Translations under genes and position numbers: made by a program
Source of the DNA: an uncultured Collinsella sp.
Lineage (GTDB): Bacteria; Actinomycetota; Coriobacteriia; Coriobacteriales; Coriobacteriaceae
Assembly (NCBI GenBank): GCA_902496845.1
Contig: CABVCJ010000027.1
Coordinates: 1-26,337 of the forward strand
Length of the DNA stretch: 26,337 nt
Direction of reading: 5' to 3'
Notes under the pieces: generated by a model
What the model was told of the DNA's origin: nothing
Database searches by the model: none
The model's input: only the letters and a program-made list of their open reading frames with translations
Part shown: piece after piece, positions 14,707 to 21,478 of the stretch
Layout of the letters: each line of letters begins with the position of its first letter
How positions within the stretch are numbered: position 1 is the first letter of the stretch

Positions 14707-15930
14707 ATGGGACGTTTTACCAATCCTCGCGATCTGTACTTTGGTGAGGGCGCTCGCCACGAGGTGAAGAACCTCAAGGGCAAGAAGGCCATCATCGTTT
14801 CTGGCGGCAGCTCTATGCGTCGCGGCGGGTTCCTGCAGGACGTCGAGGCCGACCTCAAAGAGGGCGGCCTCGAGGTCAAGCTGTTCGAGGGCGTCGAGTC
14901 CGATCCGTCCATCGAGACGGTCATGAAGGGCGCCGAGGCCATGCGCGAGTTCGAGCCCGACTGGATTATCGCCATCGGCGGCGGCTCGCCCATCGATGCC
15001 GCTAAGGCCATGTGGGTCTTCTACGAGTATCCCGAGGAGTCCTTCGATAACATCATCCAGCCGTTCAGCTTCCCCGAGCTGCGTCAGAAGGCTCACTTCT
15101 GCGCCATCTCCTCTACCTCCGGTACCGCTACCGAGGTCACTGCCTTCTCCGTCATCACCGACTACGCCAAGGGCATCAAGTACCCGCTGGCCGACTTCAA
15201 CATCACCCCTGATGTCGCCATCGTCGACCCCGAGCTCACCTACACCATGCCCGCCAAGCTGTGCGCTCACACCGGCATGGACGCTCTGACCCACTGCATG
15301 GAGGCCTACGTTTCCACCTGCGCCTCTATGTTCACCGATGCCAACGCTCTGCACGGCATCCGCGAGATCGTCGAGTGGCTGCCCAAGTCCTATGCTGGCG
15401 ACCATGAGGCCCGTCAGCACATGCACGAGGCTCAGTGCATCGCCGGTATCGCCTTCTCCTCGGGCCTGCTCGGCATCGTTCACTCCATGGCTCACAAGAC
15501 CGGTGCTGCCTTCGAGAACGGCCACATCATCCACGGTGCTGCTAACGCCATGTACCTGGGCAAGGTCATCCAGTGGAACTCCAAGGATCCCCGTGCTGCC
15601 GAGCGTTACGCTTACGTGGCCAAGGAGATCCTGCACCTTCCCGGCGAGACCAACGAGGAGCTCATCGCTGCACTCGTCCAGAAGATTCGCGACCTCAACG
15701 ACCAGCTCAACATTCCGCAGTCCATCAAGGATTACGCGAATGGTGGCGTGAAGGTCGACGCCGAGAACCCGCAGATGGTTTCCGAGGAGGAGTTCCTCGC
15801 CAAGCTGCCCGAGATCGCCGCGAACGCCGAGCAGGACGCTTGCACGCCCGAGAACCCGCGTGAGACCAAGGCTGCCGACTTCGAGAAGATCCTCAAGGCC
15901 TGCTACTACGACACCGACATCGATTTCTAA
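14707..15930 (+). CDS. Iron-containing alcohol dehydrogenase
   Basis: The 407-residue enzyme belongs to the group III Fe-dependent alcohol dehydrogenases and should interconvert an alcohol and an aldehyde using NAD(P)H. It shows the nucleotide motif IAIGGGSPIDAAK (about 88-100), SSTSGTATEVT (136-145), metal-binding D192 and H196 in HTGMDALTHCMEAY, and a later histidine cluster (H259/H263 and H276) in GIVHSMAHKTGAAFENGHIIHGAAN. Substrate cannot be read from sequence; ethanol or butanol-type fermentation is plausible. The start at 14707 follows AGGAGG by six bases. Codons are strongly biased, as in glnN, suggesting a highly expressed fermentative enzyme. It is followed by a terminator and then the glycerol dehydrogenase gene on the same strand. 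Confidence 0.94.
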   Translation: MGRFTNPRDLYFGEGARHEVKNLKGKKAIIVSGGSSMRRGGFLQDVEADLKEGGLEVKLFEGVESDPSIETVMKGAEAMREFEPDWIIAIGGGSPIDAAKAMWVFYEYPEESFDNIIQPFSFPELRQKAHFCAISSTSGTATEVTAFSVITDYAKGIKYPLADFNITPDVAIVDPELTYTMPAKLCAHTGMDALTHCMEAYVSTCASMFTDANALHGIREIVEWLPKSYAGDHEARQHMHEAQCIAGIAFSSGLLGIVHSMAHKTGAAFENGHIIHGAANAMYLGKVIQWNSKDPRAAERYAYVAKEILHLPGETNEELIAALVQKIRDLNDQLNIPQSIKDYANGGVKVDAENPQMVSEEEFLAKLPEIAANAEQDACTPENPRETKAADFEKILKACYYDTDIDF

Positions 15931-15952
15931 TCGACTCTTGTTATCGTAACGA

Positions 15953-15992
15953 GGGGCTCCGCACGTATCTGTACGGAGCCCCTTTCTTTTTT
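15953..15992 (+). terminator. Strong intrinsic terminator between adh and gldA
   Basis: GGGGCTCCG (15953-15961) pairs perfectly with CGGAGCCCC (15974-15982), followed by TTTCTTTTTT. It ends only 21 bases before the gldA start codon. Confidence 0.92.
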
Positions 15993-16013
15993 CTTTTAGA
16001 GAATGGGATAGTT

Positions 16014-17114
16014 ATGGCTGCAATTTTCAATAGCCCCAGCAAGTACATCCAGGGTCCGGACGAGCTCGCCAAGCTCGGCTCCTATGTCGAGCCGCTCGGC
16101 GCTAAGGCCCTCGTCATCGTGACGCCTTCGGGCAAGAAGCGCGTCGGTGCCAAGATCGAGGGCGGCTTTGCCGAGGCCAAGGCCGAGCTGCTGTTTGAGG
16201 ACTTTAACGGCGAGTGCTCCAAGGGCGAGGTCGATCGCCTGGTTGCGCTCGCTCGCGACAACGGTTGCGACATCATCGTCGGCGTCGGTGGCGGCAAGAT
16301 CCTCGACACCGCGAAGGCCGTCGCCTATTACCTGGAGTCCCCGGTTATCATTTGCCCCACCATTGCCTCGACCGATGCACCGTGCTCGGCGCTTTCGGTG
16401 CTTTACACCGATGACGGCCAGTTCGATAAGTACCTCTTCCTTAAGGCAAACCCCAATATTGTCCTGATGGATACGACGGTTATCGCGGCGAGCCCGGTGC
16501 GCCTGACGGTTTCCGGCATGGGCGATGCGCTCGCAACCTACTTTGAGGCCCAGGCGACGCATGATGCCGACGGCGGCACTTGCGCCGGCGGCAAGGGCGG
16601 CATGGCCGGCCTGGCGCTCGCCAAGCTCTGCTACGAGACGCTTATGGCCGATGGCGTCAAGGCCAAGGTCGCGCTGGAGAAGGGTGCGCTCACGCCTGCC
16701 GTCGAGCACATCATTGAGGCCAACACGCTGCTCTCCGGCATTGGCTTTGAGAGCTCGGGCCTTGCTGCTGCTCATGCCATCCACAATGGCCTGACGATGC
16801 TGCCCGAGTGCCACGGCATGTATCACGGCGAGAAGGTCGCCTTTGGCACCATCGTCCAGCTGGTACTCGAGGATGCTCCGACTGAGAAACTCGAGGAAGT
16901 CTTGGGCTTCTGCATTGAGCTGGGCCTGCCGGTCACGATGAAGGAACTTGGCGTTGCCGAGCTTACGCGCGAGCAGGCCATGATTGTTGCCGAGGCCGCC
17001 TGCGCGCCCGATGACACCATGTGCAACATGCCGTTTGAGGTGACGCCCGAGATGGTTGCAAACGCCATCCTGGGTGCCGACGCGCTGGGCCATTATTACC
17101 TTATGGATGAGTAA
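16014..17114 (+). CDS. gldA: Glycerol dehydrogenase (NAD, metal-dependent)
   Basis: The 366-residue protein has the full set of GldA signatures. These are GVGGGKILDTAKA (90-102) for NAD, STDAPCSALSVLY (119-131), and metal ligands Asp171 (GMGDAL), His254 (AAAHAIHNG) and His271 (YHGEKVAFG), at the same positions as in characterised glycerol dehydrogenases. It oxidises glycerol to dihydroxyacetone, or works in reverse. The ATG at 16014 has only a weak ribosome site (GGGAT). A strong terminator lies immediately upstream, so either readthrough or a promoter embedded in the terminator region must drive it. A shortened paralogue follows 118 bases downstream. Confidence 0.93.
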   Translation: MAAIFNSPSKYIQGPDELAKLGSYVEPLGAKALVIVTPSGKKRVGAKIEGGFAEAKAELLFEDFNGECSKGEVDRLVALARDNGCDIIVGVGGGKILDTAKAVAYYLESPVIICPTIASTDAPCSALSVLYTDDGQFDKYLFLKANPNIVLMDTTVIAASPVRLTVSGMGDALATYFEAQATHDADGGTCAGGKGGMAGLALAKLCYETLMADGVKAKVALEKGALTPAVEHIIEANTLLSGIGFESSGLAAAHAIHNGLTMLPECHGMYHGEKVAFGTIVQLVLEDAPTEKLEEVLGFCIELGLPVTMKELGVAELTREQAMIVAEAACAPDDTMCNMPFEVTPEMVANAILGADALGHYYLMDE

Positions 17115-17131
17115 ACTAAACTAAGGTAAGG

Positions 17132-17167
17132 AAGGGGCAAAGCCGACAGATGGCTTTGCCCCTTTTT
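17132..17167 (+). terminator. Intrinsic terminator of gldA
   Basis: A perfect 13-bp stem (17132-17144 with 17152-17164) with a 7-base loop merges into a run of T residues to 17167. Confidence 0.93.
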
Positions 17168-17172
17168 GCTAT

Positions 17173-17201
17173 GGTGCAAAGGGGTAAGGTTACTTTGCAC
17201 C
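17173..17201. promoter_or_regulatory. 9-bp inverted repeat ahead of the shortened gldA paralogue
   Basis: GGTGCAAAG (17173-17181) and CTTTGCACC (17193-17201) are perfect inverted copies around 11 bases. The repeat lies 31 bases before the start codon, with no T-run, in the position of an operator or leader hairpin. Confidence 0.4.
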
Positions 17202-17232
17202 AATCGTTGTTTGATGAAGGGCGGATTCTCGT

Positions 17233-17739
17233 ATGGCGCTTCCTATGGTTTACGGCGGTCCCGGCCGGTATGTTCAGGGGCCGGGCGAACTGTCGCGTCA
17301 AGGCAGGTATTTGTCATGGTTGGGCTGCGCTGCCTATGTCTTGTTTGACCAGGGCACCGAGGATCGGCTGTGCAAGCAGATCGTTGATGGATTTCTGGAC
17401 GAAGATCTAAGCGAGCCGTTCTTTAAGATTTATGACGGTCCGTGTACGGAAGAGGCCGTTGTCGAAATGGCTAAGGAAGCCCAGGCCGAGTATTGCGACA
17501 TGGTGGTGGGTATTGGCGGCGGCAAGATGCTCGATATCGCCAAGGCCGTTGCGTTTTATGCCGAGTTGCCATTGTGCGTATGTCCTACGGCGGCGTCGAT
17601 GGACGGTCCGTGCAGCGCGATTTCCGATGCCGATCTGCTGAGCGTTGCAAATGCGGTCTTTAGAAATGAGCGTAATATGGCCAACGAGCAGGCAAAGGTG
17701 ACCAAACAAAAGCTCGTGCAGTTCATGTGCGAGGCATAG
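17233..17739 (+). pseudogene. Internally deleted glycerol dehydrogenase paralogue
   Basis: The 168-residue frame keeps both ends of a GldA protein and has lost the middle. Residues 1-130 (YGGPGRYVQGPGEL, GIGGGKMLDIAKA, PTAASMDGPCSAIS) match GldA 1-127. Residues 131-168 (ADLLSVANAVFRNERNMANEQAKVTKQKLVQFMCEA) align with GldA residues about 318-355 (REQAMIVAEAACAPDDTMCNMPFEVTPEMVANAI). About 190 residues holding all three metal ligands are missing, yet the frame is intact. AAGGGCGG precedes the ATG. A polyol dehydrogenase activity is not possible; it is either a pseudogene or a retained nucleotide-binding remnant with another role. The parent was a diverged paralogue, not a recent copy of the adjacent gldA. 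Confidence 0.8.
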
Positions 17740-17819
17740 CTTGGCACTTGATTGACCTTGTGCAATCGAGGCGGCGATGGGCCATGGGCTATTTGCCGCA
17801 AAGATGCGCCGCGTGTAAT

Positions 17820-17850
17820 TTGCCCGAGGCGTGGGCCGATAGCGTATCAT
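17820..17850 (+). promoter_or_regulatory. Candidate promoter of the multi-cluster Fe-S protein gene
   Basis: TTGCCC (17820-17825) and TATCAT (17845-17850) are separated by 19 bases, slightly long. The -10-like box lies 40 bases before the start codon. Confidence 0.3.
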
Positions 17851-17890
17851 TATCTCTTGCTTGTTTGCACTGCTCAGGGAGGGGCCGCGC

Positions 17891-19144
17891 ATGGCGCAGG
17901 AACACGATCTGTTTGATGACATTATCGAGATCAGCAAGGGTTTCGACTTTCTTAAAAACCCGCTTGGCGGCGTGACCGATGCACTCGATCCGTCGGCGCC
18001 GCAGTGGAATCCTGCCGACTACAAGGAGCGCCCGCGCGGCAACACCATTCCGTGTCTGACCTGCAAAAACGAAAAGAGCGGCTGCACCGCGTGCATGGAC
18101 GTGTGCCCGGTCAACGCTATCGAGGTCGAGGAAGACTCCATCGAGATCCTCGACTCCTGTCGCAAGTGCGGCCTGTGCGCCGCTGCCTGTCCGACCGAGG
18201 CGATTATTTCGCCGCGCCTGGCGCCCAAAAACCTGTATGACGACATTGTCTCGGCGGCAACGAGCCACGAGACCGCCTACGTTACCTGCACGCGCGCCCT
18301 CAAGCGCATGCCGCGCGAGAACGAGGTCGTCGTCGCCTGCGTGGGCGATATTACGGCCGAGACCTGGTTCTCGGTACTGGCGGACTATCCCAACGTGAGT
18401 GTGTACCTGCCGTTGGGCGTGTGCGATAAATGTCGCAACACCGGCGGTGAGGACATTCTGGGCGAGGCCATTGCCACTGCCGAGGAGTGGGCCGGTACGG
18501 GCATGGGCCTGGAGGTCGACCCCAAGAGCCTCAAATGCCATAAGCTTCGCGAGTACGAGCGCAAGGAGTATATGGAAAAGATCGCCCGCACCACGGGCCT
18601 AACCGTGACTAAGCTCAACCCGGCGACTGCGGCACTGGCTTCGGTGACGCAGAAGTTGAAGGCCCACCGTCACCAGATCACGCAGCTCGAGCGCACGCTC
18701 AACACCATGTGCGGCACCACGACGACCAAGCGTCGCCGTTCGCTCACGCACGGGCGGCAGCTGGTGCTCTCGACGCTGCAGAACCACCCCGAGCTTGCCC
18801 AGAATATGCAGGTGAGCACACCGGAATGCGATTTTGACAAGTGCACGTCGTGCGGCGAGTGCGTCAACGTGTGCCCCACGTTTGCCTGCGATTTGGTGGG
18901 AAGCGGTCGCTTTGCACTGGAGTCCACGTATTGCCTAGGTTGCGGAGCCTGCGTCAAGGTGTGCCCCGAGCATGCGCTCAAGCTGGTCGAGCACGATGCG
19001 TCCAATCTGGTCGTTGTCGACCCCGAGGCCGAGGAGAAGGCCGCTCAGAAGGCCAAGGCCCACGAGGAGGCCCAGAAGGCCAAGGCCGAGGCAAAGGCCA
19101 AGCTGGACAAGATGCTCGACCAGGTGGAGAAGCTCGCGGACTAG
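17891..19144 (+). CDS. Multi-cluster [4Fe-4S] ferredoxin-like protein with C-terminal coiled coil, function unknown
   Basis: The 417-residue soluble protein carries two ferredoxin modules. The N-terminal one has Cys55/58, Cys65/68/72 and Cys90/93/96/100. The C-terminal one has Cys318/321/324/328 and Cys348/351/354/358. Between them, residues about 125-300 form a domain with its own cysteines (Cys133, 150, 178, 181, 216, 274) that I do not recognise; the pattern VVACVGDITAETWFSVLADYPNVSVYLPLGVCDKC suggests a Rossmann-like fold. The tail (about 378-417) is an Ala/Lys/Glu-rich coiled coil. The start at 17891 has GGGAGGGG upstream. The number of clusters fits electron transfer in anaerobic redox metabolism, but no partner enzyme is adjacent. 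It is transcribed alone. Confidence 0.85.
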   Translation: MAQEHDLFDDIIEISKGFDFLKNPLGGVTDALDPSAPQWNPADYKERPRGNTIPCLTCKNEKSGCTACMDVCPVNAIEVEEDSIEILDSCRKCGLCAAACPTEAIISPRLAPKNLYDDIVSAATSHETAYVTCTRALKRMPRENEVVVACVGDITAETWFSVLADYPNVSVYLPLGVCDKCRNTGGEDILGEAIATAEEWAGTGMGLEVDPKSLKCHKLREYERKEYMEKIARTTGLTVTKLNPATAALASVTQKLKAHRHQITQLERTLNTMCGTTTTKRRRSLTHGRQLVLSTLQNHPELAQNMQVSTPECDFDKCTSCGECVNVCPTFACDLVGSGRFALESTYCLGCGACVKVCPEHALKLVEHDASNLVVVDPEAEEKAAQKAKAHEEAQKAKAEAKAKLDKMLDQVEKLAD

Positions 19145-19163
19145 CTAAAAGAGCGTACATGAT

Positions 19164-19194
19164 GGCCGGTGGGACAGGTGCTGCCCCGCCGGCC
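19164..19194. other. GC-rich hairpin after the Fe-S protein gene
   Basis: GGCCGGTGGG (19164-19173) pairs with CCCGCCGGCC (19185-19194), extended inward by CAG/CTG to a 3-base loop. It is followed by A residues on the plus strand, so it lacks the U-tract of a standard terminator, but it is the only hairpin available to end the upstream transcript. Confidence 0.45.
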
Positions 19195-19266
19195 AAAAAA
19201 GTTGCGGTGGAATAGTTCCTGTTTTGCCCTTAAGCTCGCCATTCTAGGAACTATTCCACCGCAACT
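19195..19266 (-). terminator. Terminator of the GntR-family gene: 21-bp perfect hairpin and T-run
   Basis: The arms 19246-19266 and 19200-19220 are perfect 21-base inverted copies around a 25-base loop. On the minus strand the hairpin is followed by a T-run (19200-19195). It begins 9 bases after the regulator's stop. The long perfect arms are more than termination requires and look like a mobile or repeated palindrome recruited as a terminator. Confidence 0.8.
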
Positions 19267-19275
19267 AATAGATGG

Positions 19276-20031
19276 TTAGCTCATGCTGCTCTGATGGGTC
19301 TCGCTGCCGTTATTGCGGCGGGTGACCGTTTCGTGGAGTAAAAAGAAGCTGGGAACCTGCTTTGTCTCGGTGTATTCCATAAGGATGCCGTCGGCGTTGT
19401 AGGTCTGTCCGCGTATAACGGCGAGTGCGTTAAAGTCGTCGAGATCGAGCACGCGCGCATCTTCGGGCGTGGGATGCTCAATCGTTACATCGCGTTTGCC
19501 CGTGGCAATCTTAATGCCAAGATCTTCTTCGAGGTAACGATAAATCGAATCGTTGACAATCTCGGGTGTCAGTCCCGGTACCTGTGAGCTTAGGTAATAG
19601 GAGTCGTCGGAGCACACGGCATGTCCGTTTGCATAACGGATGCGTTTGGCGCGCGTGAGCTCGCAGCCTTCGGGAAACCCGGTAATCCTGGAGAGTGCCT
19701 TGCTACAGACGAGGAGCTCAAAGACAGTGGTAACCGTTTTGAGCTCAAAGCCTCGGCTGGCTGCGATTTCCTTAAAGGTCTCGAGTCCGCCGCCGCCACG
19801 ACTCGTCTCGTCACTGATGTTGCGAATGACGCGCATGCCTTTGCCTTGCTGGGGGAGCACGTAGCCATCTGCCGCAAGCATCGAGATGGCGCGACGGACC
19901 GTCATGCGCGAACAGTCAAACAGCTGCGTGAGCTCAGTCTCCGAAGGCAGATAACTCTGATAGGCGTATGTGCCGTCGTCAATCGACTGCTTCACGTTGT
20001 CATAAATAGTTTGGAAGATGGCTCGCGCCAT
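19276..20031 (-). CDS. TreR-like GntR-family transcriptional repressor (UTRA effector domain)
   Basis: The 251-residue protein has an N-terminal GntR winged helix (about 1-70; PSETELTQLFDCSRMTVRRAISML at 29-52, wing QQGKG) and a UTRA ligand domain (about 85-240). The UTRA part closely resembles Bacillus TreR in layout: LETFKEIAASRG, DDSYYLSSQVPGLTPEIVNDSIYRYLEEDLG, and MEYTETKQVPSFF. TreR-type repressors release DNA on binding a phosphorylated disaccharide. Here the likely effector is an alpha-glucoside phosphate made by the neighbouring PTS, which is inference. AGGAG lies upstream of the ATG. It is 65 bases downstream of the zinc dehydrogenase gene on the same strand and likely co-transcribed, so it would repress its own promoter through the operator at 21169-21186. 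Confidence 0.9.
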   Translation of the reverse strand: MARAIFQTIYDNVKQSIDDGTYAYQSYLPSETELTQLFDCSRMTVRRAISMLAADGYVLPQQGKGMRVIRNISDETSRGGGGLETFKEIAASRGFELKTVTTVFELLVCSKALSRITGFPEGCELTRAKRIRYANGHAVCSDDSYYLSSQVPGLTPEIVNDSIYRYLEEDLGIKIATGKRDVTIEHPTPEDARVLDLDDFNALAVIRGQTYNADGILMEYTETKQVPSFFLLHETVTRRNNGSETHQSSMS

Positions 20032-20096
20032 GACGGTCTCCTAGAGCTGGGTGCGTGAACGACGGATGAGGGCCGTCCGCGCAGGTGTCAATCGAT

Positions 20097-21122
20097 TTAT
20101 TTGCTGGGGTCGATTATATATTTACCCATGGCACGCAGGGCCGGGTCTGACAGGATGGCGCCGAGTTCGTCGAGGGAAGCCACCTTGGCGACCATCGAGG
20201 ATACGTCGAGCCTGCCAGAGTCGATGAGCTCGAGCGCGCGACGCTGCGTATAAGGGTTGATGTAGGACGAGGTAAGCACAAGCTCCTTCTGGAAGACCTC
20301 GAAGGGCTTGACGGTGATTGTCTCATCGGGCTTGGTGAGACCGAACATCATCACCGTAGCCTTGTGGCCGGCGATCTGGATGGCCTGCTCGATGGTGACG
20401 GGCTTGCCAACACACTCGATAACGACATCGACGTTGCCGACGCCCTCCTGCTTCAGGCGGGCCGGGACGTCCTCGTGGATGGAATCAATTGCCAGGTCGG
20501 CGCCGAGTTTGAGCGCAACCTCGCGCTTGCCTTCGACAGGCTCGAGCAAGACAACCTTGGTGGCGCCGGCGTTTTTAGCAAGCTGCATCATGAGCAGACC
20601 GATCATGCCGCCGCCGATAACGACAACTGTGCTGCCGGGCTTGATGTTGCACATATCGATGCCGTGCAGGCAGCAGGCGACGGGCTCGGTCATAGCACCC
20701 TGCTCAAAGCTGGTGTGATCGCCCAACTTGTAGACTTGCTGCATATCGACGGAGCAGTACTCGGCAAAGCCGCCGTTAACGGTGGTGCCGTAACCGGTCA
20801 TATGCTCGCAGTAGTGGTTGATTCCGTCGCGGCAGGGTTCGCAGCAGCCGCAGGGATGGTTTGGGTCGATGCACACGCGATCGCCCGGTTTAAAACCAGC
20901 GACGTCGCTGCCCACGGCCTCGACAACGCCCGCAAACTCATGGCCAAGGATTGTGGGCGGGGTAACGTCGGCTGCGCCCTTGTCGCCTTCATAGATATGA
21001 ACGTCGGTACCGCAGACGCCGCAAGCTTTGACGTTGATCAAAACGTCGCGCTTGCCCACGGCCGGCTTTGCCGATTCCTCGACTCTGAGGTCGTGCTTTC
21101 CATAGAAGACCGCGCTTTTCAT
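20097..21122 (-). CDS. Zinc-dependent medium-chain alcohol/polyol dehydrogenase
   Basis: The 341-residue protein is a medium-chain dehydrogenase of the sorbitol/threonine/butanediol dehydrogenase type. Catalytic zinc residues are Cys37, His61-Glu62 and Glu146; structural zinc cysteines are 91, 94, 97 and 105. The NAD-binding fold has G170-x-G172-x-x-G175 (VVVIGGGMIGLLMMQLAKNAGATKVV). Substrate is not determined by these motifs. Its place in a regulon with an alpha-glucoside PTS, 6-phospho-alpha-glucosidase and TreR-like repressor suggests it oxidises a polyol released from the sugar. The ATG at 21122 has AAGGAG upstream and is driven by a well-formed promoter overlapped by an operator. Confidence 0.9.
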   Translation of the reverse strand: MKSAVFYGKHDLRVEESAKPAVGKRDVLINVKACGVCGTDVHIYEGDKGAADVTPPTILGHEFAGVVEAVGSDVAGFKPGDRVCIDPNHPCGCCEPCRDGINHYCEHMTGYGTTVNGGFAEYCSVDMQQVYKLGDHTSFEQGAMTEPVACCLHGIDMCNIKPGSTVVVIGGGMIGLLMMQLAKNAGATKVVLLEPVEGKREVALKLGADLAIDSIHEDVPARLKQEGVGNVDVVIECVGKPVTIEQAIQIAGHKATVMMFGLTKPDETITVKPFEVFQKELVLTSSYINPYTQRRALELIDSGRLDVSSMVAKVASLDELGAILSDPALRAMGKYIIDPSK

Positions 21123-21158
21123 GGTGACTCCTTAACGTGGCGGTGAATATTGTACTGA

Positions 21159-21187
21159 AGTATAGGCATGTCTATAGGTATAGACAA
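21159..21187 (-). promoter_or_regulatory. Promoter of the zinc dehydrogenase / gntR operon
   Basis: On the minus strand, TTGTCT (21187-21182) and TATACT (21164-21159) are separated by exactly 17 bases, a near-consensus sigma-70-type promoter. An 18-base palindrome fills the spacer and the -35 box, the expected arrangement for repression. Confidence 0.75.
21169..21186. promoter_or_regulatory. Operator O1 for the TreR-like repressor
   Basis: TGTCTATAGGTATAGACA is a perfect palindrome of two 8-base arms around GG. Its TGTCTA/TAGACA half-sites recur in O2 and O3, and the form is like the Bacillus TreR site TTGTATATACAA. It lies across the spacer and -35 box of the leftward promoter. Confidence 0.7.
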
Positions 21188-21188
21188 G

Positions 21189-21204
21189 AACATCTAGACA
21201 AGTT
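21189..21204. promoter_or_regulatory. Operator O2 for the TreR-like repressor
   Basis: AACATCTAGACAAGTT contains ATCTAGACAAGT, which is the inverted form of the core of O3. It lies just upstream of the leftward -35 box, about 20 bases from the centre of O1 (two helical turns), which would allow cooperative binding. Confidence 0.6.
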
Positions 21205-21317
21205 GAAAAGAAATATAATTTGCGGCCATCAGCTATGTCAGATTTAGCAGGCAAAATACTGGACTTATACCGTTTACGGCCAATAATCGACCGCTGACCG
21301 AACATAGAAACCGTATT

Positions 21318-21334
21318 AACTTGTCTAGATAAGT
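21318..21334. promoter_or_regulatory. Operator O3 for the TreR-like repressor
   Basis: ACTTGTCTAGATAAGT (within these positions) is palindromic at 14 of 16 bases and is an inverted copy of O2. It abuts a -10-like TATGAT (21337-21342) reading toward the PTS gene, so it can block the rightward promoter. Confidence 0.65.
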
Positions 21335-21336
21335 GA

Positions 21337-21342
21337 TATGAT
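21337..21342 (+). promoter_or_regulatory. Candidate -10 box of the PTS gene
   Basis: TATGAT is a good -10 match with a poor -35 partner (TATTAA, 17 bases upstream). Transcription from here would give a leader of about 130 bases and excludes the in-frame ATG at 21338 as the start. Confidence 0.4.
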
Positions 21343-21478
21343 AAAAATAGAGGCGCAAGAAGTCAGGGAAGCGGGCCCACCCGTCCTATTGCACGAGGTA
21401 CACGCAAACGGCGCGTCTGCGGTCTCGAGTGAAGCCAAAACCGCAGCGCTCCGAATGAAGAGAGGGGGATTCCCCGTC

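Noticed and set aside
19164..19194. Canonical terminator for the Fe-S protein gene
   Set aside because: The stem is strong but is followed by A residues rather than T residues on the plus strand, so it is listed only as a hairpin.
21338..21478. N-terminal 47-residue extension of the PTS protein
   Set aside because: The upstream ATG overlaps the -10 box, lacks a ribosome site, and the extension has no EIIC similarity.
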